Shown here one piece after another: positions 35,512 through 44,423 of a stretch of 64,000 nucleotides of DNA. A program made the position numbers and the translations under genes. A model generated the notes under the pieces. That model made no database searches, had not been told where the DNA came from, and saw only the letters and a list, made by a program, of their open reading frames with translations. Source of the stretch: a bacterium. GTDB taxonomy: Bacteria > Sysuimicrobiota > Sysuimicrobiia > Sysuimicrobiales > Segetimicrobiaceae. Numbering within the stretch: the first letter of the stretch is position 1; the number at the start of each line of letters is the position of its first letter. The DNA is taken from the NCBI GenBank assembly GCA_035308905.1, contig DATGFS010000023.1:29172-93171 (forward strand), in the 5' to 3' direction.

Positions 35512-36261
35512 CTACGCGCGGCGCGCCGGCTCGGCGCCGTTCCACGCTCGGATCAGCGGCGGAATCTCGTCCAGGCGCGTGACGGTGGCGGTCGGCCGGG
35601 CCCGCGCCGCGTACCGCGGATTGTCCGGGTTGGGTTCGATGTCGACGAGGATCGAGCGCATGCCCACGGTGTTCGCGCCGAGGATGTCGGCGCCGAGGGT
35701 GTCCCCGATCATCACCGCGGCGTCCGGCTCGATCTTCCAGCCTTCCAGTACGTGCCGGAAGATGCCGGCGTGCGGCTTTGGGCGGCCGAAGCCCATCGAG
35801 GTGACGATCGGGTCGAAGTAGCGGTCGATACCGTGCCGCCGCGCGATGTCGACCACCAGCCGGTGGCTCGTGGCGTTGCTGATCATGCCGAGCCGCAGCC
35901 CCATTCCGGCGAGCGCCTCGAGCGTCTCTGCCGCCGACGGATAGAGCCTGCTCATCGTGACCTCCGGCTCAAAGAAGACCGCTTCGGCCTGGGACAGCGT
36001 CAGGTCGGTGGCGTCGAGCCCGACCGCGGCGAACGCCTCGGCAAACGAGGCCGTCGCGGCGACCTCGACCAGTTCTGCTTCCGAGCGCTTCCAGCCGGCG
36101 AGCCGGATGTCGAGCAGGCGCGCGGCGAACGTCTCCGGGTCGCCGCAGCCGCAGTCGGAGGCGGCGAAGGACGCGAGCGCGGCGCACTTCACGCGTTCGA
36201 GCTCGAGGCCGGTGCGCCGGATGAGCGTGCTGCCGAGGTCGAAGATCGCGCCGCGGATCAT
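35512..36261 (-). CDS. HAD-family hydrolase
   Basis: 249 residues. HAD motifs: I GAIFDLGSTL (nucleophile Asp; the usual second Asp is Gly, a known variant), II GMISNATSH, III GRPKPHAGIFRHVL with Lys, IV VMIGDTLGADILGANTVGMRSI. The cap region between residues 15 and 95 is helical as in COG1011-type phosphatases. Substrate unknown; phosphoglycolate- or nucleotide-type phosphatase would be typical. Start ATG 36261 is where the domain begins; an upstream frame extension lacks similarity. Convergent with DinB, divergent from ddl. Confidence 0.87.
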   Translation of the reverse strand: MIRGAIFDLGSTLIRRTGLELERVKCAALASFAASDCGCGDPETFAARLLDIRLAGWKRSEAELVEVAATASFAEAFAAVGLDATDLTLSQAEAVFFEPEVTMSRLYPSAAETLEALAGMGLRLGMISNATSHRLVVDIARRHGIDRYFDPIVTSMGFGRPKPHAGIFRHVLEGWKIEPDAAVMIGDTLGADILGANTVGMRSILVDIEPNPDNPRYAARARPTATVTRLDEIPPLIRAWNGAEPARRA

Positions 36262-36296
36262 GCGCGTCTCGTACGCTGCCGGAGGGGAACCGTCCT

Positions 36297-37472
36297 TTGT
36301 CCCCGAATACGGCGGCGCATCCCATGACCTCGGTTCCTCCACGTTCGTCCCGGCGGCGGCTTCGCGTCGCCGTATTATTTGGCGGTCCGTCCGCGGAGCG
36401 CCAGGTTTCGTTGTGGAGCGGCGAGCGGGTGCTGGGGTCGCTCGATCCGGCGACGTACGACGCGCTGCCGGTCGAGATCACGGCCGAGGGGAAGTGGCTG
36501 CCGCGGCCCGATCTGTTGAAGCTGCCCGCGCCCGCCCCGGATCCGTCCGCCGCACCCGCCGGCCGTGCGCTGTCGCCGGTGCCGTCGCTCGGCGCGGCCT
36601 CTCACCACATCGACGAGGTCGTGCGCGAAGGCGAGATCGACGTGGTCTTCGTCGCGCTCCACGGACCGTACGGTGAGGACGGCACCGTCCAGGGCCTGCT
36701 CGAGCTGCTCGGCCTTCCGTACACCGGTTCCGGCGTGCTCGCGAGCGCCTTGGCGATGGACAAGCTTCGCAGCCGGCAGGTGCTGCAGGCGAGCGGCCTG
36801 CCGGTGCCGGCGTGGATTCTGCTCGACGGCGAGCGGTGGCCGGCCGTCCGCGAGGAGTTTGCGGCCCGCGTCGCGCGCGATCTCGGGTATCCCTGCGTCG
36901 TCAAGCCCAACGCGCAGGGGTCCAGCATCGGGGTGACGATCGTGCGCGAGGAATCCGCGCTCGATGCCGCGGTCGAAGAGGCGCTCGCGTACGGCAACGT
37001 GGTGCTGGTGGAAGAGTATCTGCGCGGCACGGAGTTGACGTGCGGCATCCTCGAAGACGCGGACACCGGCGTCCCGCAGGCCCTTCCCGTCATCGAGATC
37101 GTCCCGAAGCGCGAGTTCTTCACGTACGAGGCGAAGTATCAGGGCGCGTCCGAAGAGATCTGTCCGGCGCGCATCTCCGGGGCGGCCGCGGCGAAGGCGC
37201 AGGACCTGGCGCTGCGCGCCCATCAGGTGCTCGGCTGCGAGGGGTTCTCGCGCGTGGATCTGTTCCTGTCCGGCACCGACGTCGTCGTGCTGGAGGTCAA
37301 CACCATCCCGGGACTGACCGAGGGCAGCCTGATCCCGCTCGCCGCGCGCGCCGCGGGGATCGAGTATGCGGAGCTGCTGCACCGGATGATCGCCGCGGCC
37401 CTGCGCCGCGACCGCGCGCGCCGGCGCACCCGGCCCGCCGGCGGCCACGATCGTCCGGCCGGCGGAACCTGA
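36297..37472 (+). CDS. ddl: D-alanine--D-alanine ligase
   Basis: ATP-grasp ligase making D-Ala-D-Ala for peptidoglycan. Motifs: RVAVLFGGPSAERQVSLWSGERVL, FVALHGPYGEDGTVQGLLELLGLPYTGSGVLASALAMDK, CVVKPNAQGSSIGV, VEEYLRGTELTCGIL, KYQGASEEICPA, and the metal site VLEVNTIPGLTEGSLIP. About 391 residues from TTG 36297, which has GGAGGGG 9 nt upstream; the ATG at 36324 is an alternative. C-terminal 20 residues are Arg-rich. dapF follows 2 nt later, so both are likely cotranscribed. Confidence 0.95.
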   Translation: MSPNTAAHPMTSVPPRSSRRRLRVAVLFGGPSAERQVSLWSGERVLGSLDPATYDALPVEITAEGKWLPRPDLLKLPAPAPDPSAAPAGRALSPVPSLGAASHHIDEVVREGEIDVVFVALHGPYGEDGTVQGLLELLGLPYTGSGVLASALAMDKLRSRQVLQASGLPVPAWILLDGERWPAVREEFAARVARDLGYPCVVKPNAQGSSIGVTIVREESALDAAVEEALAYGNVVLVEEYLRGTELTCGILEDADTGVPQALPVIEIVPKREFFTYEAKYQGASEEICPARISGAAAAKAQDLALRAHQVLGCEGFSRVDLFLSGTDVVVLEVNTIPGLTEGSLIPLAARAAGIEYAELLHRMIAAALRRDRARRRTRPAGGHDRPAGGT

Positions 37473-37474
37473 TC

Positions 37475-38362
37475 GTGGCGCGTCTCCGCCGCGACGAATA
37501 CGTGCGCTCGCACGCGCTGGGGAACGACTATCTCGTCGTCGATCCCCGCACGTTCTCGGTGCGGCTGACGCCCGAGCGGATCCGCGAGATCTGCGACCGC
37601 CACCAGGGCGTCGGGTCGGACGGGATCCTGACGCTCGAGCGCAGCCGGCGGGCGGACGTCGGCCTCCGGATCTTCAATCCGGACGGCAGCGAGGCCGAGA
37701 AGAGCGGCAACGGCATCCGGATCTTCGCGAAGTGCCTGTGGGATCACGGCTATCTGCGCCGCCGTGCGTTCTCGATCGAGACGAAGGGCGGGATCGTCGG
37801 GGTGACCCTCGACGTGCGCGGCCGCGCCGTCCGGTCGATCACCGCGGAGATGGGGCGGGCGACGTTCCGCAGCGGGGAGATTCCCGCGACGGGGCCGGAT
37901 CGCGAGATCGTCGGCGAGCCGGTCGAGGCCGCGGGCGAGCGGCTCCTGATCACCGCGGTGTCGGTCGGCAACCCGCACTGCGTCGTGTTCGTCGACGATC
38001 CGGCGGCGGTCGATCTGCCCCGCCTCGGGCCGGCCTTGGAGCATCATCCGATGTTTCCGAACCGCATCAACGTCCAGTTCGTGCGCGTGGACTCGCCCCG
38101 CAAGGTCACGATCCGGATCTGGGAGCGCGGCGCCGGCGAGACGATGGCGTCCGGCAGCAGCTCGAGCGCGGTCGCCGCGGCCTGCGTCCGGCAGGGTCGC
38201 ACCGGACGCGACCTGGCGGTGCACAGTCCCGGCGGGGTGCTCCGCGTGGAAGTGGGCGCGGACTACGCGCTGCGGCTCACGGGGCCCGTCGAAGAGGTCT
38301 CGCGCGGGACGCTGAGCCCGGACCTGCTGAGCCGGCTCCGGCGCGGGCGTTCACGACCATAG
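37475..38362 (+). CDS. dapF: Diaminopimelate epimerase homologue with both catalytic Cys replaced by Ser
   Basis: 295 residues of the DapF fold. Family motifs are clear: HALGNDYLVVD, CDRHQGVGSDGIL, RIFNPDGSEAEKSGNGIR, VSVGNPHCVVFV, NVQFVRV and the ERGAGETMASGSSSSAVAA loop. DapF uses two Cys as acid/base; here they are Ser77 (SGNG in place of CGNG) and Ser226 (ASGSS in place of ACGTG). The lysine/DAP pathway role is thus uncertain: it may be inactive, use Ser, or act on another substrate. GTG start 2 nt after ddl stop. Gene context (ddl) supports a cell-wall link. Confidence 0.85.
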   Translation: MARLRRDEYVRSHALGNDYLVVDPRTFSVRLTPERIREICDRHQGVGSDGILTLERSRRADVGLRIFNPDGSEAEKSGNGIRIFAKCLWDHGYLRRRAFSIETKGGIVGVTLDVRGRAVRSITAEMGRATFRSGEIPATGPDREIVGEPVEAAGERLLITAVSVGNPHCVVFVDDPAAVDLPRLGPALEHHPMFPNRINVQFVRVDSPRKVTIRIWERGAGETMASGSSSSAVAAACVRQGRTGRDLAVHSPGGVLRVEVGADYALRLTGPVEEVSRGTLSPDLLSRLRRGRSRP

Positions 38363-38383
38363 CCGCCGGGTGGAGGTGACGTG

Positions 38384-39667
38384 ATGGCGCGCATTCTGTA
38401 CACGGTCCTCGACGGGCTCGGGGATCGGCCGGTCCCGGCGCTCGGGAACCGCACCCCGCTCGAGGCGGCGGCCGTGCCGTTTCTCGGGGCCCTGACACTC
38501 GACGGTCGCACGGGCTTGGTGCAGACGGTCGGCAAGGGAATCGCGCCGGAATCGGACGTCGCGGTGATGGCGATCCTCGGCTACGATCCATTTAAGTACC
38601 ACACCGGCCGGGGGGTCTTCGAGGTGGTGGGCTCGGGGATGCGCTTTGCCGACGGAGACCTCGCGCTGCGCGGCAACTTCGCCACGGGCGGCGAGGGCCG
38701 GACGATCGTGGACCGGCGCGCCGGCCGCAATCTCACGACGGACGAGGCGCACGCGCTCGCGGATGCCGTGACCCGCGGGGTGCGGTTCTCGGCCGCGCCG
38801 GCCGAGGTTGAGGTGCGCGGCAGCGTCGCCCATCGGGCCGCGGTGGTGATGCGGCGCCGCGGCGGCCGCCTGTCGGCCAAGATCTCCAACACCGATCCGG
38901 CCTATGCCCGCGTCGAGGGTCTCGGGGTCGCGCGGGAGCACGCCGGCAACGAGGTCGAGGTCTGCGAGCCGCTCGACGAGAGCGAGGAGGCCAAGGTGGC
39001 CGCCGCGCTCGTCAACGAGTTCACGGAGCAGGCGCGGCGGATCCTCGACGCGCATCCGGTCAACGCGCGCCGCCGGGCGGACGGCAAACCGCCGGCCAAC
39101 CTGATCCTCGTCCGCGACGCCGGGGATCACGCGCCGCAGCTGCCGCCGATCGCGGAGCGGTTCGGGGTGCGGTTCGGCTGTTTCGTGGAGATGCCGGTCG
39201 AGCGCGGCATCGCGGAACTGACCGGGATGCAGGTGATTCCGGTGCCGCCGAGCGGCGAGGACAAGGAACGGGTCTACCGAGAGTGGGCGCAGACCGCCGC
39301 GCGGGAGTACAAGAACTTCGACGGCCTCTACATGCACCTCAAGGGGCCCGACGAGCCTGGACACGACGGCCTGGCCGACGCGAAGCGCGCCGTGATCGAG
39401 CTGATCGACCGCGCGTTCTTCGGGACGCTCTTGGAGCACGTGCCGCTCGACGATGTCGTGATCGCGGTGACCGCCGACCACGCGACGCCGGTCACGCTCG
39501 GCAGGCACTCCGACGATCCGGTGCCGCTGCTCGTCGCGGGCGACGGTATCGAACCCGACGGGACGCGCGTCTTCAACGAGAAAGCCTGCGCGAAGGGCGC
39601 GCTCGGCACCCTCAAGGGGACCGATCTGATGCCGCTGTTCGTGCGGTTGGCGCGCGGCGGCGCCTAG
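38384..39667 (+). CDS. apgM: Archaeal-type 2,3-bisphosphoglycerate-independent phosphoglycerate mutase
   Basis: 427 residues of the aPGAM/ApgM group of the alkaline phosphatase superfamily. Seen: VLDGLGDRPVPALGNRTPLEAAAVP (Asp metal ligand), the nucleophile region KGIAPESDVAVMAILGYDP with Ser, FATGGEGRTIVDRRAGRN, MHLKGPDEPGHDG, and VTADHATPVTLGRHSDDPVPLLVAG. Interconverts 3- and 2-phosphoglycerate in glycolysis/gluconeogenesis. GTGATG start: the ATG at 38384 is spaced best from GGAGGTGA. This enzyme type is typical of archaea and scattered deep-branching bacteria. Confidence 0.95.
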   Translation: MARILYTVLDGLGDRPVPALGNRTPLEAAAVPFLGALTLDGRTGLVQTVGKGIAPESDVAVMAILGYDPFKYHTGRGVFEVVGSGMRFADGDLALRGNFATGGEGRTIVDRRAGRNLTTDEAHALADAVTRGVRFSAAPAEVEVRGSVAHRAAVVMRRRGGRLSAKISNTDPAYARVEGLGVAREHAGNEVEVCEPLDESEEAKVAAALVNEFTEQARRILDAHPVNARRRADGKPPANLILVRDAGDHAPQLPPIAERFGVRFGCFVEMPVERGIAELTGMQVIPVPPSGEDKERVYREWAQTAAREYKNFDGLYMHLKGPDEPGHDGLADAKRAVIELIDRAFFGTLLEHVPLDDVVIAVTADHATPVTLGRHSDDPVPLLVAGDGIEPDGTRVFNEKACAKGALGTLKGTDLMPLFVRLARGGA

Positions 39668-39686
39668 GGGCTGCGAGCGGGTGCGA

Positions 39687-41051
39687 TCAGGCGCGCTCCG
39701 CCAGCACCACGCACTCGACGTGATAGGTGTGGGGGAAGAGGTCGAGCGGCTGCGCATGCCGCACGACGTAGCCCTCGGCGATAAGCTCCCGGAGGTCCGG
39801 GGCGAGCGTCGTCGGGTTGCACGACACGTAGACGATCCGGGGCGCGCCCGCGGCGGCGATCTTGCGCATCACCCGGCCGCCCGCGCCGGAGCGCGGCGGA
39901 TCGAGGATCAGCACGTCGGGCCGCCCGGCCCGTTCCACCAAGGCCGGTAACGCCAGCCGCACGTCGCCGCTCGCGAACTCCGCGTTGGCGATCCGGTTCA
40001 GGACGGCGTTGTCGCGGGCGGCGTCGATCGCCGGGGCGACGATCTCGATCCCGTAGACCCGCGCCGCCCGGCGGGCCAGCGCCAGCGAGAACGTGCCCAC
40101 CCCGCAATAGAGGTCGAAGACGGTTTCGTCTCCGTGCAGGTCTGCGTCTGCCTCCACCACGCCGACGAGGTGCTCGGCCTGCGCGGTGTTGGTCTGGAAG
40201 AACGTTTCGAGGCCGATGCGGAACGTCAGGCCGGAGAGCACCTCGCGGATGTAAGGCTGTCCGGCGACGATCGTGACGTCGGTGAGCGGCACGCCGTCGG
40301 ACGGTCCGGCGTTGACCCCGTGCGCGACGCTTGCGATCTCCGGCACGACGGCCAGCAGCCGGTCCGCGAGGCCTCGCAGTCCCGGCACCTCACGCGCGGT
40401 CGTGACGAGGGCGACCATCACCTCGCCGGTGCCCTTGGCCTCGCGGATCACGACCTGCCGCAGCATGCCCGTGCGGCTGCGCGGATCATAGCTCGACAGT
40501 CCCGACGTCCGTGCGAACGCGTCGACTTCCGAGAGAACGATATTGGCGCGCGGGGACTCGAGGTAGCATGTTTCGATGGGGACGATCTTGTCGAACGCGC
40601 CGCGCCGGTGCAGGCCCAGGCCGTCGGGATGAAACGAGAACTCCATCTTGTTGCGGTAGTACCACGGCGCCGCCATGCGGACGATCGGTCGCACCTCGAC
40701 GTCGCGAAGCCCCCCGAGATGGGCGAGGCTTTCCCGCACAATCGCCTCTTTGGCCGCGGCCTGGGCGTCGTAGGTGACGTGCTGCCAGATGCACCCGCCG
40801 CACGGCCCGAAGTGCGGACAGGGCGCCGCCGTGCGGACGGGCGACGGGGATTCGATGCCGAGGAGGTCGGCCTCGCCGAAGCCGGCCTTCACCCGCCACA
40901 GCCGCGCGCGCACCCGATCGCCGGGCGCCGTATCCGGGACGAAGACGACGAAGCCGTCGAGCCGGCCCACGCCGCGGCCGCCGTAGGCGAGCCGGTCGAT
41001 CGTGAGGGTGATCTCGTCGCCGCGGCGGGGCCGCGTCGCTGCCACAACCAT
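39687..41051 (-). CDS. rlmD: TRAM-domain 23S rRNA (uracil-C5)-methyltransferase, RlmD/RumA type
   Basis: 454 residues. N-terminal TRAM domain (ITLTIDRLAYGGRGVGRLDGFVVFVPDTAPGDRV), iron-sulfur cysteines CPHFGPCGGC with a further Cys downstream in ETCYLESP, the SAM motif VFDLYCGVGTFSLALARRA, and the catalytic nucleophile in IVYVSCNPTTLAPDL plus ILDPPRSGAG. It makes m5U in rRNA (U1939 or U747) or possibly tRNA; the choice among RlmD, RlmC/RlmCD and TrmA cannot be settled here. A -10 TATGAT is 8 nt before the ATG; no ribosome-binding site. Confidence 0.9.
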   Translation of the reverse strand: MVVAATRPRRGDEITLTIDRLAYGGRGVGRLDGFVVFVPDTAPGDRVRARLWRVKAGFGEADLLGIESPSPVRTAAPCPHFGPCGGCIWQHVTYDAQAAAKEAIVRESLAHLGGLRDVEVRPIVRMAAPWYYRNKMEFSFHPDGLGLHRRGAFDKIVPIETCYLESPRANIVLSEVDAFARTSGLSSYDPRSRTGMLRQVVIREAKGTGEVMVALVTTAREVPGLRGLADRLLAVVPEIASVAHGVNAGPSDGVPLTDVTIVAGQPYIREVLSGLTFRIGLETFFQTNTAQAEHLVGVVEADADLHGDETVFDLYCGVGTFSLALARRAARVYGIEIVAPAIDAARDNAVLNRIANAEFASGDVRLALPALVERAGRPDVLILDPPRSGAGGRVMRKIAAAGAPRIVYVSCNPTTLAPDLRELIAEGYVVRHAQPLDLFPHTYHVECVVLAERA

Positions 41052-41059
41052 CGCGAGCC

Positions 41060-41065
41060 ATCATA
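41060..41065 (-). promoter_or_regulatory. -10 box of the rlmD-type gene, likely leaderless
   Basis: TATGAT on the minus strand, 8 nt before the start ATG at 41051. No good -35 is evident 17-18 nt upstream. Spacing suggests transcription starts at or beside the A of the ATG. Confidence 0.4.
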
Positions 41066-41165
41066 GCAGACGCGCGAAGGGGATATAGGTAAGTGCATGG
41101 GCACCGGTCCGTTGCGCGGGCCCCGTGCGCGCACCCGGAGAAGGACCGGTCGGAGGTGAGGCCGC

Positions 41166-42461
41166 GTGGCGACACGACGCCGCACGGCGGTGGTGTGCGT
41201 GGTCGCGACGGCGATGCTGCTGGCGGCGGGCGCGGGAGGCTCGTCCGCCGCGGGGAAGCTCGGCGGGACCGTGAGCGTCCTCGGCACCTGGGGCGGGTCG
41301 GAGCTCGACAGCTTCAACGCCATGGTGAAGCCTTTCGAAGACCGCACGGGCGCGCACGTCGAGTTCCAGGGCACGCGGGATCTCAGCGCGGTCCTGCAGA
41401 CTCGCGTCCAGGGCGGCAATCCGCCCGACGTGGCCGGGCTGCCGAACCCGGGCGCGCTTCCCGCCCTCGTGCGGTCCCACGCGCTCAAGCCGCTCGGCCG
41501 CGTCCTCGACATGACGCGCCTCGCGCGGGAGTATCCGGCGACGTGGCGCGACATCGGCCGGGTCGGCGGTGAACCCTACGCGATCGTCGTCAAGACGGCC
41601 CTCAAGGGGCTCGTCTGGTACGACCCCAAGACGCTTGCGGCCGAGCACGTCGCATTGCCGCAGACGTGGGCGGACATGCTCGCGATCACCGACCGGCTGG
41701 CCGGCCGTGGCACGAGCGCGTGGTGCCTCGGCCTCGGCAGCGGCGCGACGAGCGGCTGGCCGGCCACGGACTGGATCGACATGCTGCTGCTCCGCGCGGC
41801 CGGTCCGGCGGCGCACGACGCGTGGGTGCAGCACAAGATCACGTGGGACGCGGCGCCGGTGCGGCAGGCGTGGGAGCAGTTCGGGCGCATCGCCGCGAAC
41901 CCGAAGTACGTTTACGGCGGCCCGCAGGCCGTGCTCGCGACCGATTTTGGCGAAGCGCCGTTCCCGATGTTCGCCAAACCGCCGCGCTGTCTGTTCCACC
42001 TCCAGGCGACGTTCATCGAGGACATCATTCAGAAGCAGTTTTCGTGGATCCGTCCCGGCGCCGACCTCGCGTTCGTGCCGATGCCGCGGATCGCGCCGCC
42101 GTACGCCGGGGTCGCGCAGATCGCGGGCGACGTGTTCGGCATGTTCCACGACACGCCGCAGGCGCGGGCGCTCATGCGGTACCTCGTGTCCGCGGAGGCC
42201 CAGGCGATTTGGGTGAAGCGGGGCGGAGCGCTGTCGCCGAACAAGAGCGTGCCGTTCGACGCCTACCCGGACGTGCTCAGCCGCCGGGCGGCGGAGCTCC
42301 TGGTGCGCGCGCCCGCGGCCCGCTTCGGCGCGGGCGACATGATGCCGCCGGAGATGACGGCGGCGTTCTATAAAGGGACGCTCGACTACGTCGCCCATCC
42401 GGATCAGCTGCGGGCAATCCTGGCACATCTCGAAGCCGTCGCGCGGGACGCCTACAAGTAG
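41166..42461 (+). CDS. Family 1 ABC transporter sugar-type substrate-binding protein
   Basis: 431 residues. Signal peptide (TAVVCVVATAMLLAAGAGGSSAAG) then the family-1 fold: VSVLGTWGGSELDSFNAMVKPFEDRTGAHVEFQGTRDLSAVLQTRVQGGNPPDVAGLPNPG, GLVWYDPKTLAA, PQTWADMLAITDRL, and the C-terminal LSPNKSVPFDAYPDVLSRRAAELL. Cluster 1 proteins bind oligosaccharides, glycerol-3-phosphate or polyols; the ligand is unknown. GTG start after GGAGGTGAG. An 8-bp inverted repeat ACCGGTCC (41103-41110 and 41143-41150) sits upstream and may be an operator. Confidence 0.9.
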   Translation: MATRRRTAVVCVVATAMLLAAGAGGSSAAGKLGGTVSVLGTWGGSELDSFNAMVKPFEDRTGAHVEFQGTRDLSAVLQTRVQGGNPPDVAGLPNPGALPALVRSHALKPLGRVLDMTRLAREYPATWRDIGRVGGEPYAIVVKTALKGLVWYDPKTLAAEHVALPQTWADMLAITDRLAGRGTSAWCLGLGSGATSGWPATDWIDMLLLRAAGPAAHDAWVQHKITWDAAPVRQAWEQFGRIAANPKYVYGGPQAVLATDFGEAPFPMFAKPPRCLFHLQATFIEDIIQKQFSWIRPGADLAFVPMPRIAPPYAGVAQIAGDVFGMFHDTPQARALMRYLVSAEAQAIWVKRGGALSPNKSVPFDAYPDVLSRRAAELLVRAPAARFGAGDMMPPEMTAAFYKGTLDYVAHPDQLRAILAHLEAVARDAYK

Positions 42462-42464
42462 CCG

Positions 42465-43424
42465 GTGGGCACGCTGCTGCTCGCCGCGATCGCGCTGGCC
42501 GGCGCCCCGGCCGCGTCGGTAGCCTACATCCTGGCCGCCGAACTCGTGCTCGGCCGGCTGCCGGTCCGTTCGCGGCGGGCCCTGCGTCCGTGGGTCTGGC
42601 TGGCGCCGGCGCTGGTGTTCGTCGCCGTCTTTCTCGTCTACCCGACGCTCGACACGGTCGTGCTGAGCGTGCGCGACGCGACCGGCGCCGCGTGGATCGG
42701 GCTCGCCAACTACGTCTACGCGTTCGAGAGCCGAGAGGCGCTGATCGCGCTGCGCAACACCGTCGTCTGGCTGGTTCTCTTCACCGGCGTGGTCGTGGCG
42801 GGGGGCCTCGGGATCGCCGCGCTGGCGGAGCGCGTGCGATACGACGCCGCGGTGCGGGGCATCGTGTTCCTGCCGATGGCGCTGTCGTTCACGGCGGCGG
42901 GGGTGATCTGGAAGTTCGTCTATGAGTTCCGCCCGGCCGGCGCGCCGCAGATCGGCCTCATGAACGCGGCGCTCGGCGCCCTGCTGCCCGGCTTCGAGCC
43001 GCGGGCGTGGCTGGTCGGCGCCCCCTGGAACACGCTGTGTCTCATCGCCGTCGGCGTGTGGACCTGGGTCGGATTCGCCACGGTCGTGTTCGCCGCCGCG
43101 CTCAAGGCCGTGCCGGCCGAAATCGTGGAGGCCGCGCGCGTCGACGGCGCCGGCGAGTGGCGCGTGTTCTTGAATATCACGCTGCCGCTTCTCGGGCCGA
43201 CCACCGGCGCGGTCGCCACGGCGATGGTCATCACGGCGCTCAAGGTCTTCGACGTGGTCTACGTGATGACGAGCGGCAACTTCGACACCGACGTCCTCGC
43301 GACGCGGATGTATCATGCGCTGTTCGTGGATCAGCAACTCGGCCGGGCGGCCGCCCTGGCGGTGATCCTGCTCGCCGCGACGGTGCCGGTCATGGCGGTC
43401 AACCTCCGCCGCCTGCGTCAATGA
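42465..43424 (+). CDS. Sugar-type ABC transporter permease (MalF-like)
   Basis: 319 residues, about six to seven helices. N-terminal TM segment then WVWLAPALVFVAVFLVYPTLDTVVLSVRD, characteristic of MalF-type permeases, and the EAA loop EIVEAARVDGAGEWRVFLNITLPLLGP. GTG start 3 nt after the binding-protein stop. The TGA stop falls within the 49-bp repeat copy 3, so the C-terminus (RRLRQ) may have been set by the insertion; other members often continue a few residues further. Confidence 0.92.
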   Translation: MGTLLLAAIALAGAPAASVAYILAAELVLGRLPVRSRRALRPWVWLAPALVFVAVFLVYPTLDTVVLSVRDATGAAWIGLANYVYAFESREALIALRNTVVWLVLFTGVVVAGGLGIAALAERVRYDAAVRGIVFLPMALSFTAAGVIWKFVYEFRPAGAPQIGLMNAALGALLPGFEPRAWLVGAPWNTLCLIAVGVWTWVGFATVVFAAALKAVPAEIVEAARVDGAGEWRVFLNITLPLLGPTTGAVATAMVITALKVFDVVYVMTSGNFDTDVLATRMYHALFVDQQLGRAAALAVILLAATVPVMAVNLRRLRQ

Positions 43425-43466
43425 CATCTTTGCCGGCGAGTCCGCCGGAGGCGGTCCGCCGGCGCG
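43418..43466 (+). repeat. Palindromic repeat, copy 3 (between ABC permease genes)
   Basis: Starts TCAATGACAT and continues TTGCCGGCGAGTCCGCCGG, AGGCGGTCCGCCGGCG, matching the 55-bp element in holB and proS from position 7 on, with two mismatches near ACATCTTT and a 1-bp deletion in the loop. Here the phase is different: it contributes the stop of the first permease and most of the 58-nt gap to the second. Confidence 0.8.
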
Positions 43467-43482
43467 GCGACGCCGTCCGCTG

Positions 43483-44316
43483 ATGCGCATCCTTCGCCGC
43501 GCCCCGGTGCACCTCGTCCTCTGGCTCATCTGCGCGGTGTGGCTCGCGCCCGTCGTGGGGCTGTTCGTCAGCTCGCTCCGCCCGGCCTCAGACGTGGCCG
43601 CGAGCGGCTGGTGGACCGTGTTCCGGCACCCCGCGTTCACGCCGGCCAACTACCGCGACGTGCTCACGGCCCAGGGCCTCGGCGCCGGGTTCTTCAACAG
43701 CATGGTCATCGCGGCGCCGGCGACGGCCATCCCGCTCTTGATCGCCGCATACGCCGCCTACGCGTTCGCGTGGATGGCGTTTCCGGGACGCGGCGCCCTG
43801 TTCGCGCTCATGGTGATGCTGCTGGTCGTCCCGCTGCAGACGACGCTCGTCCCGGTGCTGCGGCTCTTCACGGCCGCCGGGCTGACGGGCACATTTCCGG
43901 CGCTGTGGCTGGCGCACACCGGGTACGGGCTGCCGCTGGCCGTGTTTCTGCTGCGGAACTTCATCGGCGGGCTGCCGCCGGACGTGCTGGACTCCGCGGC
44001 CATCGACGGCGCCGGCGCGGCGCAGACGTTCTTTCGCGTGGTGCTGCCGCTGTCGCTGCCGGCGGTCGCCTCGCTCGCGATCTTCCAATTTCTCTGGGTG
44101 TGGAACGACCTGCTCGTGGCGCTCAGCTACCTCGGCGGGCGGCCGAGCGTGGCGCCGCTCACGGTCACGATCGCCGGTCTGGTGAGCTCGCTCGGGAGCG
44201 GCTGGCACCTGCTCACGGCCGCGGCGTTCGTCTCGATGGTGCTGCCGCTCGCCGTCTTTTTCACGCTGCAGCGGTACTTCGTCCGCGGGCTCGTCGCCGG
44301 CGCCGTGAAAGACTAG
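43483..44316 (+). CDS. Sugar-type ABC transporter permease (MalG-like)
   Basis: 277 residues. MalG features: N-terminal helix HLVLWLICAVWLAPVVGLFVSSLRP, NYRDVL...GFFNSMVIAAPATAIPLLIAAYAAYAFAWM, EAA loop VLDSAAIDGAGAAQTFFRVVLPLSLPA and the C-terminal YFVRGLVAGAVKD, the standard ending of the family. No ATPase gene follows; a shared MsmX-like ATPase elsewhere is likely. The start lies just after the palindromic repeat without an evident ribosome-binding site. Confidence 0.93.
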   Translation: MRILRRAPVHLVLWLICAVWLAPVVGLFVSSLRPASDVAASGWWTVFRHPAFTPANYRDVLTAQGLGAGFFNSMVIAAPATAIPLLIAAYAAYAFAWMAFPGRGALFALMVMLLVVPLQTTLVPVLRLFTAAGLTGTFPALWLAHTGYGLPLAVFLLRNFIGGLPPDVLDSAAIDGAGAAQTFFRVVLPLSLPAVASLAIFQFLWVWNDLLVALSYLGGRPSVAPLTVTIAGLVSSLGSGWHLLTAAAFVSMVLPLAVFFTLQRYFVRGLVAGAVKD

Positions 44317-44331
44317 CGTAGGGTAGACGGC

Positions 44332-44383
44332 TTGACGGCCCACCGTCCCCGGCCCATAATGTGGTTGTTTGATGGTCCGACCA
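44332..44383 (+). promoter_or_regulatory. Promoter and FadR-type operator of the oxalate locus
   Basis: TTGACG (44332-44337), 17 nt, CATAAT (44355-44360). Just downstream, about +6 to +16, is the palindrome TGGTCCGACCA (44373-44383), which fits the TGGT-N-ACCA operator of FadR-subfamily GntR regulators. Binding there would block transcription, consistent with autoregulation by the gene that follows. Confidence 0.6.
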
Positions 44384-44423
44384 CTGGGCCAGATCGGACC
44401 GGCTCAGTCCGGGGGCGATCGCC

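Noticed and set aside
41103..41150. Inverted ACCGGTCC repeats upstream of the sugar-binding protein as a strong operator claim
   Set aside because: Only 8 bp per arm in GC-rich DNA and no promoter found; mentioned in the gene entry but not claimed as a separate site.
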